DNA from: Trema orientale
Lineage: Eukaryota; Streptophyta; Magnoliopsida; Rosales; Cannabaceae
Direction: 5' to 3'
Length of the DNA stretch: 64,000 bases
Assembly (NCBI GenBank): GCA_002914845.1
Contig: JXTC01000168.1
Coordinates: 270,481 to 334,480 of the forward strand
The notes below the pieces were generated by a model. That model saw nothing but the letters and a program-made list of their open reading frames with translations, made no database searches and was not told where the DNA came from. How positions within the stretch are numbered: position 1 is the stretch's first letter; each line of letters starts with the position of its first letter. Below are positions 47,144 to 59,120 of this stretch, piece after piece. Both the position numbers and the translations under genes were made by a program.

Positions 47144-47159
47144 AACTCTAGTACTAATT

Positions 47160-48160
47160 TTGTCATGATATAACTAAAACTGAAGTTACACACTAAAATT
47201 AAGAAATACCTATAAGTGTTGGCCTAATCAAATATTAATAAGGTCTACATTAGAGTGAAAATCTAAGAATTATGTGTGTACACTAAAAAGAATCAACGCT
47301 CTACAATGTGTCATGACCATGAATCATGATTCCAGTGCCCCATCGATCCATATACTCGGAAGATTTGGGCATTTAATTAACCATTTGAATGCTCAGCTGG
47401 TCAGAACTGTACAAATTGGACCAAAAGTTCCGATTTTTTAAATTAAATATTTTGGATGTTATTTCTGACGTATATATCTTCTGGATTGCAACAGCTCAAA
47501 AAATATTTTAAAAAATTCACGTTTAGATCTAAAATAAGCTCACTTTTGGAAAAAGTAATTGGACTATAACACGAACTTTACAAAGGGCCATAGTTAGAAT
47601 AATTATATCATATGATATTGATCAAGAGGGTTATAATGAATGATATTTCTTTTTTTTTTTTAAGAAAAAAATATTTAACTAATGACCACCACTTATTATA
47701 AATTTAAAGAAAAATAACACACATTTTATCAAGGCTTAAACTCTGACCTCAGTTATAATGAATGATATGTTTGAACTTAAAGGATAGCACCCTATCAAAT
47801 TATCAATCATATTAACTACTCATCTGTATATTATACCATAAACAGAAGATTAGGAAGTTATACGACGTTCTAAAATTCTAAGAAATTAAAGGGGGAAAAA
47901 GTCTAACTTGCTTTGCACATGTTATCTTAATTAAAATTAAATGAGATTCAGAATCTAAACACACCTTCTTGTGTGATTTTCTACTACAAATCTCTTAATT
48001 ATGTAATCACTTGCGGAAATAACTTAATAAAACTGCATCTATTTTGAAGAACTAAAACAACATTAGAATATTATTCCAGAGTACTGTACTACCGTCTTAG
48101 CAGGTTCCCAGCCCCAGGTGTATCACATGTGAATATGCACATCTTCTCATTTAATAATTA
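47160..48160. other. Intergenic sequence, no gene seen
   Basis: AT-rich with stops in all frames and no repeat that I recognise. Confidence 0.5.
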
Positions 48161-48685
48161 GGGTTTATGGCATCAATGTCCTTGAACTATCCAACTTGAT
48201 GTAAGTTAGTCCTTAAAGTTTCCTAAACTTTCTAATTTAAAGCAATTTGATCCCCAGAATGTTAAATTATGACATCATGTTAAATTTCTAATAGAAAACA
48301 TACATGAGGAGCATGGTAGTATCTGAATGGGTATTAAATTAAAAGATAATAAACTAAACAAAATAATTTTTTTTAAAAAAAAAGAAAAGAGATATTGTCT
48401 GCACTTTTTATAGTTTTTGGAGCTATAAATTAGAGAAAATTTTTCTATGATTTTTCTTATTATGCTATAAATTCCCAAACTACCTCTCAAATACACATTC
48501 AAATGCTACCACGTACTCTTCCAATATTTTCGGTCAAAATTTTAACAGCAGGTTGTAATTTAGATAATTCACGGATTGAATTACTTCAAATCAAAAAATT
48601 CAGGGACTTAATTACAAAAGTTAGAACTTTGAGGACCAAATTGCCTCAAGTTGGATAGTTAGAGAACCATTTGTGCCATTAATCT
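48161..48685. mobile_element. Mutator-like foldback MITE (family D), copy 1, with target duplication
   Basis: The left end GGGTTTATGGCATCAATG pairs with a right end reading GATTAATGGCACAAATGG on minus, and inverted similarity extends more than 100 bp (CCTTGAACTATCCAACTTG / TCTAACTATCCAACTTGAG). TAATAATTA flanks both sides (48152-48160 and 48686-48694), a 9-bp duplication as in Mutator-like elements. The small minus ORF inside is not shared with copy 2. Confidence 0.8.
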
Positions 48686-48694
48686 TAATAATTA

Positions 48695-49246
48695 ATTACT
48701 TACCAATATTCTCTTTAAAAAATAGAGTAATGTAATTCTTCTCTACAAATCCAGGACTAACCCCCTTGATTAGCATCAAATAATTAGCAACTAGTTAAAT
48801 AGTTAAACTTGAAGAAAGTAAAATAAAGTATTTCCTTTCTTTGACTACTAATAATAAGCATTTGGGGTTGTCTCTATGAAAAACAGATTGAGATTGTTTG
48901 GTAAGATTCGGAAAAGATTTGAGTTCATCATTTGAAGATCTGTGTAAATGTTGTTAGTTAATCAGTAATTAGTCCAACAAGATGCATAGATCATCATCCA
49001 TTTTACTTTTTGCGAACAAAAAACACCACATGGATATTGATAAATTAACAAGCCAGTATTATCAGAAGGAAAAGTGTAACACATTGACTCTAATAATCAA
49101 CTTCAACATGACAACTTCATTAGTTTGTCTAATGAAAAATGCTTTGCATCCCATACTTGATAATTCAAAATTTATTTGTCAGTTGGTTTTGGCTGAGAAT
49201 TGTGAAAACTCAACAACAATACATCCTACAAAAATATTAATTTGAT
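48695..49246. other. Intergenic sequence, no gene supported
   Basis: An 87-codon plus ORF at 48982-49245 (MHRSSSILLFANKKHH...) has no domain I know. It ends at the tandem repeat beside the LTR element. Confidence 0.45.
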
Positions 49247-49328
49247 ATATCAACGCAACCAAATTTACAAATTATGTTTTTTGTTTTTTCAATTCTATAT
49301 CCTACTTTATACAAATTACAATCGTGTT
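49247..49328. repeat. 82-bp repeat unit left of the LTR element
   Basis: ATATCAACGCAACCAAATTT to TCGTGTT. An 81-bp near-copy stands at 57294-57374, on the other side of the LTR element. In the empty site the two would be in tandem. Confidence 0.85.
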
Positions 49329-51590
49329 TGTCACGACCCAAAATACAAGGCCGTGACTTTTGGTAATTTTGAGTATAAATTAGTATAAATAAAGAATTTT
49401 AGAAAATTCAAAGAAAATCAAGTACTTAGATTTTCATTTTAGTCCTCAATTCGTTAGAAATTCTGTATAAAAGAGATCTATCTTTAGTTTAGTTTATCAA
49501 GAAAGAAACTCCAATTATAATTCAAGAAAACATAATTAAATTGTATAAATGCTTGGTTTGATAAAAAAACTTTAATGTTGATTAAAATGAAGTTCTCAAA
49601 TCTTGAGTCGGAAAGTCCAAAAACTAATCTACCAGGTTAATCAAAATTCCAAGTACTTAAAACTTTGAAAATATGCTCCTTGGGAATTATAGTACCTCGT
49701 TTATATACCAAGTCCTCAAATAGTAGAAAATACGTCCCCATACATTCACTTAGCATAAACCACAAACTTGGCTAAACAGTTAGATATGAAGAAAAATAAA
49801 ACAAGGTTTAAGGACCAACCGAAGAGGGATAGGACCCTGAGCGTAAGCCAAGCGGCTCGCCTAGCCAACGAGACAACTAACTTGAATGAACCACCTGAAA
49901 GAAGGGAAAAATAGAATGGGTGAGCTCGAAAGCCCAGTAGAGAAACTGTTACCTCATTTTAAAACTTTTTTAGTGATGGAAAGCCCCTGCATGGTTAGTT
50001 TAATCCGAAATAACTTTACAAATCCATATGTGCATATATTCATAAAAATAACCACAACCGATAGTCCTTATGCACATACATATATATAGATGTATGGAAA
50101 ACATAATGTCTCAAAACTAATTAGTCCACAAACACATGACACAAATCCACCCATACTCATGAGTTCACAACCTCTCATCAATGGAAACCAGGGTGTTGGC
50201 ACTACGTGTGCCATACAGCCTGCCTGACACCTAGTCCATAACCGGAGGGGATATCCGTGAATCGCCTACCAAACCTGGAGGGGCAACCGCATTGCCTACG
50301 CCTACCAAATGGAGAGGTAATCAAAAGAAATACCTCGCACGGATTCACGGACTCTGCACCGTCGGTGGGACCGCAGTACCACACTGTAAAAACCTCATGA
50401 TGCTAACTTGGTACTCATGTATGATCCTATGATACGTGTACTCTGAACTGATATGTAAAAGTAGCCATGCAGTAGTTTAAGTTCAAGTAATGCTCTGGTT
50501 TTTAACAAAATGGTTGATTAAATTTTGTAGAAAAATGGGCAGCATAACGGCCATATTTTAACATATCCAAAAATAACATGCACTCAGAAAAGTCCCAGAG
50601 CAATCCAGTATATATAATACAATTCAATTCCATCACACATATCCAACACAGTTCAAAAATCATGTTCGTCATCATGTGTTGCAGAAAGTAAGTTTTAATA
50701 AAAAACGATGTAAAACAGAGGTAACGGAATCCCTACCTCACCAGAATAGCGATACCACACTATTGGATGCTCAAGATGCCATTGGATTGTTCGGAGGGTC
50801 GAGAACTATTTCTATGCCCTCGATCGCTCATTAGGAAAAAGCAACTTCTCAACGGAGCTTCAAATCAATGAACGGACCTCTTCATTGAATTCTTAATGTC
50901 CAAAATAGCTAAATTAGACATATGACTCGACCAATTCAAGTCCAGGCCGACACCGGACTGGTGACACACAAAATTAGACAAAATCTAAGCCGTTAGATAT
51001 TGATTTTCGTGCCCGGTACCAAATATAGTCAATATATATATATATATATCAAACTTCTCTATTTTCAGAGTACATTCCAAAAATGACAACAAAAATGAAA
51101 TCTAACGGTCGGATCGAAAACTAAAATTCGAAACTCAAAATACCCTAAAATGACAACTTTCAATCCGAGCAAAATAGGATCGTGAAATATATACCTTTAC
51201 GATCCTTGCGACGATACGAATCCAACGAGCCCGGTTTGAGGTCAAATGGTGGCCGGAATCGTCGCCGGTGACAAAAACTCCGAAACGGTCATTAATGGCG
51301 TTTTCCGGCGATTAGGAAGCTCGGCAATTACCGGGGACCGGTGGCGTGGGCAGTAGGCGGCATGGGGGAGCCTCGCCTGTGGTTGGGAAGGCCGGACGAT
51401 GGCCGTGGCAGCGGTGGCTCCTCCTTGCGTTCCTTCGGCCGAGAGGACGAGAGAGAGAGCAAAAGTGAGAGTGATATCGGGAGGGAGAGGGAGACAGACT
51501 TAATATATATATATATATAAACTGTTTTTTTTTTTCAAAAATATTCTGGTCAAATGATCATTCTAGCCTTAAAAAAATAGAGATTTTATA
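49329..51590 (-). repeat. 3' LTR of the LARD-like element
   Basis: It is 2262 bp and complete. On plus it runs TGTCACGACCC to GATTTTATA (partner GATTTTACA). On minus a TATATATATATA run (about 51503-51518) precedes a CT-rich stretch and a GC-rich block (51200-51470), as in a promoter followed by the transcript start. The GC-rich block is not open in one frame in both copies, so it is not a gene. Confidence 0.9.
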
Positions 51591-51603
51591 TTCTCCCCTC
51601 CTT
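51591..51603 (-). other. Polypurine tract of the LARD-like element
   Basis: On minus AAGGAGGGGAGAA directly precedes the 3' LTR start TATAAAATC (TGTAAAATC in the partner). Confidence 0.8.
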
Positions 51604-54600
51604 ATAGGAATTTCGTCCCGAAATTCAAGTACAAGACGATAGTACGAGCAAGGTAGTAAAGAATAGTCACTGGAAGTATAGTGAACACGTGACTCTAGAA
51701 TTTACGAGTAGTAAACCGAACGCGAGTTAATGAAAGCACGTGAAACAAACGTCCCTCACTTGGCATGGGAATCCCGCCAACATACCGAACCACACAATGG
51801 TAAGGTATAAGGACGTACCCGAAGAGATACAGAATTATAAGGCGGCTCAACAATAGGTATAGGAATCTCAACACCCATAGTTGGAAACGACAACCTTAAG
51901 TATATGAGTGATGAAAAGGTAACAATGATAACCACTACTAGAAGCTGAAACACATGACTCCGAACACTGATTGTAAAGCACTAAACTAGAACAACAGACT
52001 AAATGTCAAATATAAGAATACCGTCCCCCTGATCAAACCAGATCAACAATCTCTTGGGACATACCCATTTGTCTGCAACTAGTTTCTGGTCCTAGACAAT
52101 CTCCGAGTCAATAACTCTATCAAGAGTTTCCTTTCAAGCATAGAACATGATCGAATAGAGTTCAAGACGAAGTACAAAAATCCTTGTGCTACACCGCACA
52201 AGATAAACAAACTTAGAGATCGAAGGTGGAAGAGAGTTCAATGGTTCATAACCATTTCCGTTCTCCGATTAGAGCGAGGAATAACATAAAACACAAATCA
52301 CTTCTAGTCAAATGCAACACTAGAACACCCAAACTGAAAATCACCAACGCAAAACATTAGTGCAAACTTCAATCTCAAATGCAAGCATCCAAACATAAAA
52401 ATTTCAAAAGCATTTCAAACCCTTTATCTAGTGTAAAACCTCATTAAAGAAAACCAAAGCGAATGCTGACCCAAAGACTCTACAAGTCCTTGATATGAAG
52501 AAAACTCCAGTAACACAATCCAATGTCCTGGAAATATACATATATAACAATTGAAATCGATACTTAACGCCCCAGAAATAAGGTTCTGACAGGATAGGCT
52601 GTCTGGTACCATCCTCGAGTGACGCCTGTCTCCTATGAAACCTCATTTCAATTTTTAATGAAAACAATTTCGAAAACATTTTTAAAAACATTTGATGTAA
52701 AAAGTGTTGGGACCTAGGAATACTATACTAGTTTATAATATGGTTTCTTCCTGGCCAAGGGCAAACCACACATGAACTCTGAGTATCCCTTTACAATATT
52801 TAAGTAGAGTCCAATGACTCTTAAGGTAAAATCCATAAGTAATCTCACTCTAATTACCATTAACCATATAACAATAACCATGTTATATATAATTTAAACT
52901 AGATAAAGGATTTAGATTCAATCCAATATCAACATTTTGAAAAAGCTTCATCCCATGCATATATGATAAAATCTCTAGTAGTCACAAGCATTAACTTAAA
53001 GATGAGTTATACATGATGACCATTTAGTAAAGCAAATATGGAACGCATGAAAAGAAACTAGTTTGTTCCCCAGAATCAACAAAATGGATATTTATTTCGC
53101 AATCTACACTTACTTGGTAAAATGATAAATGAGGTCATACTTAAATATCCATGTTCAATTTTTCTTTCAAAACTAATAAAATATTTGGGCCTCAACCCAA
53201 ATCATAACTAAACATAATGGGAGGTTTTCGTAGAATTCTAAAATATTTTCTAAAGTAGCCAAACAAGTTTCTCAAAAAGTCTGAAAGTTCACACTTCATT
53301 TTTTTTTTTTTAACATATGTAAGGGAAAATATTGAAGCTTGAAGCATTGTCAAATATTTTCTCAAAGTGGGTAAAACAAACACCAATTCTTACTTAACCC
53401 CTTAAAATAAGTATTAAAAGTTCATGGAGGTTTATACTAAGCACAACTAATTAATTAATATATACATACACTCCATGAATTAGAAAGATCTTCAAGAAGG
53501 ATATCACATGCTAATATGCGTTACTCAAGACTTGTCAAACATAAAACCAATGCATATAACTCAAAACCTATCAAATGCAACACCAAGGCATATAACTCCA
53601 TGCCTTTTATCACTTTGAAAATCTAGATTTCATTCTCCTCTCAAGTTTTCCCAACCTTAGGGAGACTAGTCAAAACCAATTACACAATACCCAAAGTCCA
53701 ATTATCACAAGTCCTGCATAACTCCAATGCAATTCTATCCGCACCGTGGAAAATCGAGCTAATATGAATCATTATTGCTAAGCAATCCAATAAACACCAA
53801 GGGACCATGCATTAACAAACAAGGTAAACCACATCAAAGTAAGCTTAGAAGAAACACGTAATTTGAACCATCAAACGTACCAGGCATAAGTGACAAGCTT
53901 TACAGAATTTAAATCAGAATTCTCAATTCAGATGTTTTCACTTAAACTGGATTTTCATAACGCAAACAATCATATAAATTTCCATTCTACAAGTAATACA
54001 TCCCAGAGAAAATCACAGGTAAAAAATCTTTAAACACACGCGTGAAGCTAATGACTTTTTCCCAAAAATCATTTTCAGTCCATACTAAAGTTTACCGAGT
54101 AGTCAAGCTTGCGAATATCCTTATTCAAAACTTTTCTTAAGTAACTTACATTAATTTATTTTTCAAGTAAACATGTGAAAGTATTCATTTGATCTCAAAT
54201 CAAATATTAAGTAAAAATGGGAAAATGCTTAGTAATCTACTAAACCCAAAGTTTAAAATGGAATTAAAAAGTTTGATCTATGAATATACATTTATAAAAA
54301 CAAATAAGTCTTCCAAATCAACAATTCTAACGTAAAACAAAATCTTGCTAGTATACAAATAGGTTGGGTGGCTTTGTAAAGTTTAGTCTCAAAGTAGTAC
54401 ATTAATTTAAAACAATACCGTTTCTGAAAAATTGTATTACCTTCACCCAAATAATGCTCAAGTTTAAAATGTCCATAATTTATTTGAAAACAAACAAGTC
54501 ACTTTGATTGAACACAAAGCTTTACGTCATTCAAAACGTTAATTATCAACTTGGTATTTCCAAAAGTTTCAAAACTAAATAACCCGGTTTTAAATCCAAC

Positions 54601-55404
54601 TAAACCCTCAACAATTAAAGAATTCTCGTTCAAAGAGCTACAATAACAGAACTTGATGAAACTAGATGAATGCAATTACAATTATTAAACAATATCTTAT
54701 ATTACCAAACTAACTACTTAATCAACGAGCATGCTATGCAAAAAAAAAATATATATATATATATATCATCAATGCAAACACTCAAATGTAAGCCAAGTCG
54801 TGATGTATCCGAATCAAGCGATCACAATGATACCAAATTCCAAGAAAATACTATCTCAGTCTAATAAACACCAATAAAGTCAAATTATATCAGTGAAGTG
54901 CGAATACCAAACCAATGCATCAGAAGCAGAAATCCCTAAGTAAAAACAACCACAAACAAATGCTACAAATAAAAGCGATAACAAAACCCGAGAGACAACA
55001 TATAGACAACCCACAAGACAGTCAAAGCACAACAACCAAAACGCAAGATACCGGATTGTGATTTTAGAACCTATGAGGTTCATGTAGCCTACGATCTGAT
55101 TGGACGGAATAGTACAAGAATGAACGTCCATTCGAAACGAGGGATTACGCTAAGAGCAGAAATTCAATAGTCTCATGTCAACCCGACATATCCGAGACTA
55201 AAACTCTTAAGAAATCACTATCCCAAAGACACCAGAATTTCATCTTGAAGAGGTTTAAGAGAGGACTTGGAAGGAATAGGAGCAAAAGTAACTTATCTAG
55301 CCAGTTCCTAAGTGATGTATGAGGTACTTGACAAAACAATTTCCAAAACATTTTTAAACACCAAAAATTAACACAGGCATGATCCCAGACGGATCTGAAG
55401 CCAT
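51604..55404 (-). other. Interior of the LARD-like element, no gene seen
   Basis: AT-rich sequence with many short ORFs and none with a motif. The 82-codon minus frame at 55178-55426 follows the primer-binding site but does not resemble gag. Confidence 0.65.
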
Positions 55405-55416
55405 GCTCTGAAACCA
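55405..55416 (-). other. Primer-binding site of the LARD-like element
   Basis: On minus TGGTTTCAGAGC differs by one base from TGGTATCAGAGC, the initiator tRNA-Met site, and lies four bases after the 5' LTR. Confidence 0.75.
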
Positions 55417-55420
55417 AGTC

Positions 55421-57287
55421 TATCACGACCCAAAATACAAGGCTGTGACTTTTGGAAATTTTGAGTATAAATTAGTATGAATAAAGAATTTTACAAAATT
55501 CAGAGAAAATCAAGTACTTAGATTTTCATTTTAGTCCCCAATTCGTTAGAAATTCTGTATAAAAGAGATCCATCTTTAGTTTAGTTTATCAAGAAAGAAA
55601 CTCCAATTATAATTCAAGAAAACATAATTAAATTGTATAAAAACTTGGTTTGATAAAAAAACTTTAATGTTGATTAAAATGAAGTTCTTAAATCTTGAGT
55701 CGGAAAGTCAAAAAACTAATCTACCAGGTTAATCAAAATTCCAAGTACTTAACACTTTGAAAATATGCTCCTTGGGAACTATAGTACCTCGTTTATATAC
55801 CAAGTCCTCAAATAGTAGAAAATACGTCCNNNNNNNNNNNNNNNNNNNNNNNNNNNNNNNNNNNNNNNNNNNNNNNNNNNNNNNNNNNNNNNNNNNNNNN
55901 NNNNNNNNNNNNNNNNNNNNNNNNNNNNNNNNNNNNNNNNNNNNNNNNNNNNNNNNNNNNNNNNNNNNNNNNNNNNNNNNNNNNNNNNNNNNNNNNNNNN
56001 NNNNNNNNNNNNNNNNNNNNNNNNNNNNNNNNNNNNNNNNNNNNNNNNNNNNNNNNNNNNNNNNNNNNNNNNNNNNNNNNNNNNNNNNNNNNNNNNNNNN
56101 NNNNNNNNNNNNNNNNNNNNNNNNNNNNNNNNNNNNNNNNNNNNNNNNNNNNNNNNNNNNNNNNNNNNNNNNNNNNNNNNNNNNNNNNNNNNNNNNNNNN
56201 NNNNNNNNNNNNNNNNNNNNNNNNNNNNNNNNNNNNNNNNNNNNNNNNNNNNNNNNNNNNNNNNNNNNNNNNNNNNNNNNNNNNNNNNNNNNNNNNNNNN
56301 NNNNNNNNNNNNNNNNNNNNNNNNNNNNNNNNNNNNNNNNNNNCAACACAGTTCAAAAATCATGTTCGTCATCATGTGTTGCAGAAAGTAAGTTTTAATA
56401 AAAAACGATGTAAAACAGAGGTAACGGAATCCCTACCTAACCAAAATAGCGATACCACGCTATTGGATGCTCAAGATGCCATTGGACGATTGTTCGGAGG
56501 GTCAAGAACTAATTCCACGCCCTCGTTCGCTCATTGGGAAAAAGCAACTTCTCAACGGAGCTTCGAATCAATGAACGGACCTCTTCATTGAATTCCTAAT
56601 GTCCAAAATAGCTAAATTAGACATATGACTCGACCAATTCAGGTCCGGGCCGACACCGGACTGGTGACACACAAAACTAGACAAAATCTAAGCCGTTAGA
56701 TATTGATTTTCGTGTCCGGCACTAAATATAGTCAATATATATATATATCAAACTTCTCTATTTTCAGATTACATTCCAAAAATGACAACAAAAACGAAAT
56801 GTAACGGTCGGATCGAAAACTAAAATTCGAAACTCAAAATACCCTAAAATGGCAACTTTCAATCCGAGAAAAATGGGATCGTGAAATATATACCTTTACA
56901 ATCCTTGCGACGATACGAATCCAACGAGCCCGGTTTGAGGTCAAATGGTGGCCGGAATCGTCGCCGGTGACAAAAAATCCGAAACGACCATTAATGGCGT
57001 TTTCCGGCGATCGGAAGCTCGGTAGTGACCGGGGACCGGTGGCGTGGACAGTAGGCGGCATGGGGGAGCCTCGCCGGTGGTTGGGAAGGCCGGACGGCGG
57101 CCGTGGCAGCGGTGGCTCCTCCTTGCGTTCCTTCGGCCGAGAGGACGAGAGAGAGAGCGAGAGTGAGAGTGATATCGGGAGGGAGAGGGATACAGACTTA
57201 ATATATATATATATAAACTGTATTTTTTTTTTCAAAAATATTATGGTCAAATGACCATTCTAGCCTTAAAAAAATAGGGATTTTACA
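55421..57287 (-). repeat. 5' LTR of the LARD-like element, containing a gap
   Basis: It aligns with 49329-51590 on both sides of an N run (55830-56343). On minus it begins TGTAAAATCCC. The open frames of up to about 200 codons reported here run through N and are not real. Confidence 0.9.
55830..56343. other. Assembly gap (514 N) inside the 5' LTR
   Basis: The flanking bases correspond to 49737 and 50644 of the other LTR, so about 906 bp should be here and not 514. Confidence 0.95.
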
Positions 57288-57293
57288 GTGTTA

Positions 57294-57374
57294 ATATCAA
57301 CGAACCAAATTTACAAATTATGTTTTTTGTTTTTTCAATTCTCAATCCTACTTTATACAAATTACAACCGTGTT
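57294..57374. repeat. 81-bp repeat unit right of the LTR element
   Basis: Near-copy of 49247-49328, with one base deleted and a few substitutions. It directly follows the GTGTT duplication. Confidence 0.85.
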
Positions 57375-58322
57375 ACTCGCTAATGCATAATTACAACATC
57401 AAACTTATATGAGATGTTTCAAGACTCCATTAATTGTTATTAAAAAGAAGGTTATTTAATACAAAAATCCCCCTGAAGTCCAAATCAATTTACAAAATTA
57501 ACTTTAAACTCAATTTTTAGAGCAAAATCTTTTAATATTAGAGAATATGGGTTTTTACACTCTAAATTATAACAAAAGTCTTTTATAACGTGAAATCAAA
57601 AGGTATAATTGGTATTTCATATCGTATACACATTTTCTTCACTAATTTGGCATATATTTTTTCATATATATTATACATATATGCTCATTCCTAAAATATA
57701 AAATCTCTTATACTAATCATGAACTTTACATGTTTAAACATAAATTATTAACTGAATAATATATGTATATTATGTAAAAAAATAAAATCAATAATTTTTA
57801 TATAACCAAGTTAAAAATCAAACCCTAATTTTAGTCCTAAAGTAGAACACAACTCAAGAAATTATAGTATAATTAAAAGTACATTAATAACCACAAATTA
57901 TTTAAAATAATTTAATTAGGAGTCATTAATATAGTGTGACATTCCATCAACAACAAAAAAATAGTGTGACAAGAAGTCAAAAAATCTTGTTTGTGTATTA
58001 AGAGTCGATAAAGGAATAATGACAACTAGCACTAGTCAATGACCAATGGAAAATGATGTTTAGGGAGTGCTAGTCAATGTGCAACAAAATCAATTGAATA
58101 ATCAAAAACCTTCTTCCTTTCCTTTAAGTTTCTTACAGTTTCTAAATTGAAAAAAAAAATTTAAAAAGAAAAAATTCTATAATAAATCATGTAAAATACC
58201 AATTATACTTTTTGATTGTACACCATGTCAAGGTTTCATTACAAATAGTTGTAACATAACTAATATTATCAACATAAGAGAATTTTGCTATTAAAAAAAA
58301 AAAGAATTCAAGTTATTTTTAC
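57375..58322. other. Intergenic sequence, no gene seen
   Basis: AT-rich with no ORF of note. Confidence 0.5.
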
Positions 58323-58867
58323 GGGTTTATGGCACAAATGGTCCTTGAGCTATCACACTTATGGCAATTTGGTGCATAAAGTTTTAATTGTGGCAATTAA
58401 ACTCTTGAACTTTCTGATTTATAGTAATTTAGTCCCTGAACTGTCTGAATTGCAACCTATTGTTAAATTTCTAACAAAAAATAGAGGTGAGGAGTACGAT
58501 ATATCATCTAAAAGAGTGCATTTAAAGAAAAATAAATTGAACAAAAAGATTTAGATAGAAGAAAATATGTATTTTTCTTATTTTTTAGGATTTTTGGAGT
58601 TGAAAATTTACAGAAAAATTTTCTATAATTATTTATTTTTATATTTGAAATTCTCAAATTACTTTTTAAATACATTTTTAGATGCCATTCACGTGATCTT
58701 CACGTATATTTTTGGTCAAAAATTTAATAACATGTTACAATTCAAATAGTCTAATAACCAAATTGTTACAAATTAAAAAATTTAAAGACTTAATTATTAC
58801 AATTAAAACTTTAAGGACCAAATTGCCATATTTATGATACTTCTAGTACCATATGTGCCATAAACCC
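58323..58867. mobile_element. Mutator-like foldback MITE (family D), copy 2
   Basis: The ends GGGTTTATGGCACAAATGG and, on minus, GGGTTTATGGCACATATGG pair at nearly every base, and the arms extend about 150 bp. It has the same layout as 48161-48685. A target duplication is not clear. It lies about 120 bp upstream of the TATA box of the CBS-domain gene. The two small ORFs inside are not coding. Confidence 0.75.
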
Positions 58868-58989
58868 TTGTTACAAAAAAGAGGGTCTCACTAAAGGATG
58901 GGCCCCACAACATTTGGTACTTTATACCGTACCCTCCAAATTTTGAACACAAATGTCTTCATTTTCTTTCATTTCATGTAACGTCCTCT

Positions 58990-58997
58990 TATAAATA
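58990..58997 (+). promoter_or_regulatory. TATA box of the CBS-domain gene
   Basis: TATAAATA lies 124-131 bases before the ATG. That gives a transcript start near 59020-59030 and a leader of about 95 bases with CCACCGCCACC and CTTCTTCTT repeats. It is position-based and untested. Confidence 0.6.
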
Positions 58998-59120
58998 TAA
59001 AACTCCACAGGCCTAATTGTCACTAAAACAAGTAAACACCACCACTTTGACTACTCTTCCACCACCGCCACCGCCACCACCGCCACCACCTCTCTTCTTC
59101 TTCTTCTTCTTCCCATTTGC

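Larger units (their letters stand above)
49329..57287 (-). mobile_element. LARD-like LTR element without recognisable coding sequence
   Basis: LTRs (49329-51590 and 55421-57287) start TG and end CA at the outer ends. A perfect GTGTT duplication flanks them (49324-49328 and 57288-57292). On minus the interior has a primer-binding site next to the right LTR and a polypurine tract next to the left LTR. The 3.8-kb interior has no gag or pol similarity that I can see, and its longest frames are under 90 codons. Just before the polypurine tract, minus AATTTCGGGACGAAATT (51609-51625) matches the usual end of Ty3/gypsy pol, which suggests a gypsy origin. It is a large non-autonomous derivative needing enzymes in trans. 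Confidence 0.85.

Noticed and set aside
48982..49245. 87-codon plus ORF next to the LARD-like element
   Set aside because: No recognisable domain and AT-rich composition. Its end runs to the 82-bp repeat. Not enough to call a gene.
55729..56398. Four long ORFs on both strands across the second gap
   Set aside because: They are open only because N has no stop codons. The matching part of the other LTR is not open.
56967..57254. GC-rich ORF pair in the LTR (95 codons plus, 138 codons minus)
   Set aside because: It is the GC-rich leader/promoter part of an LTR. The same region in the other LTR is not open, and low-complexity Ser/Glu/Arg runs come from GA repeats.
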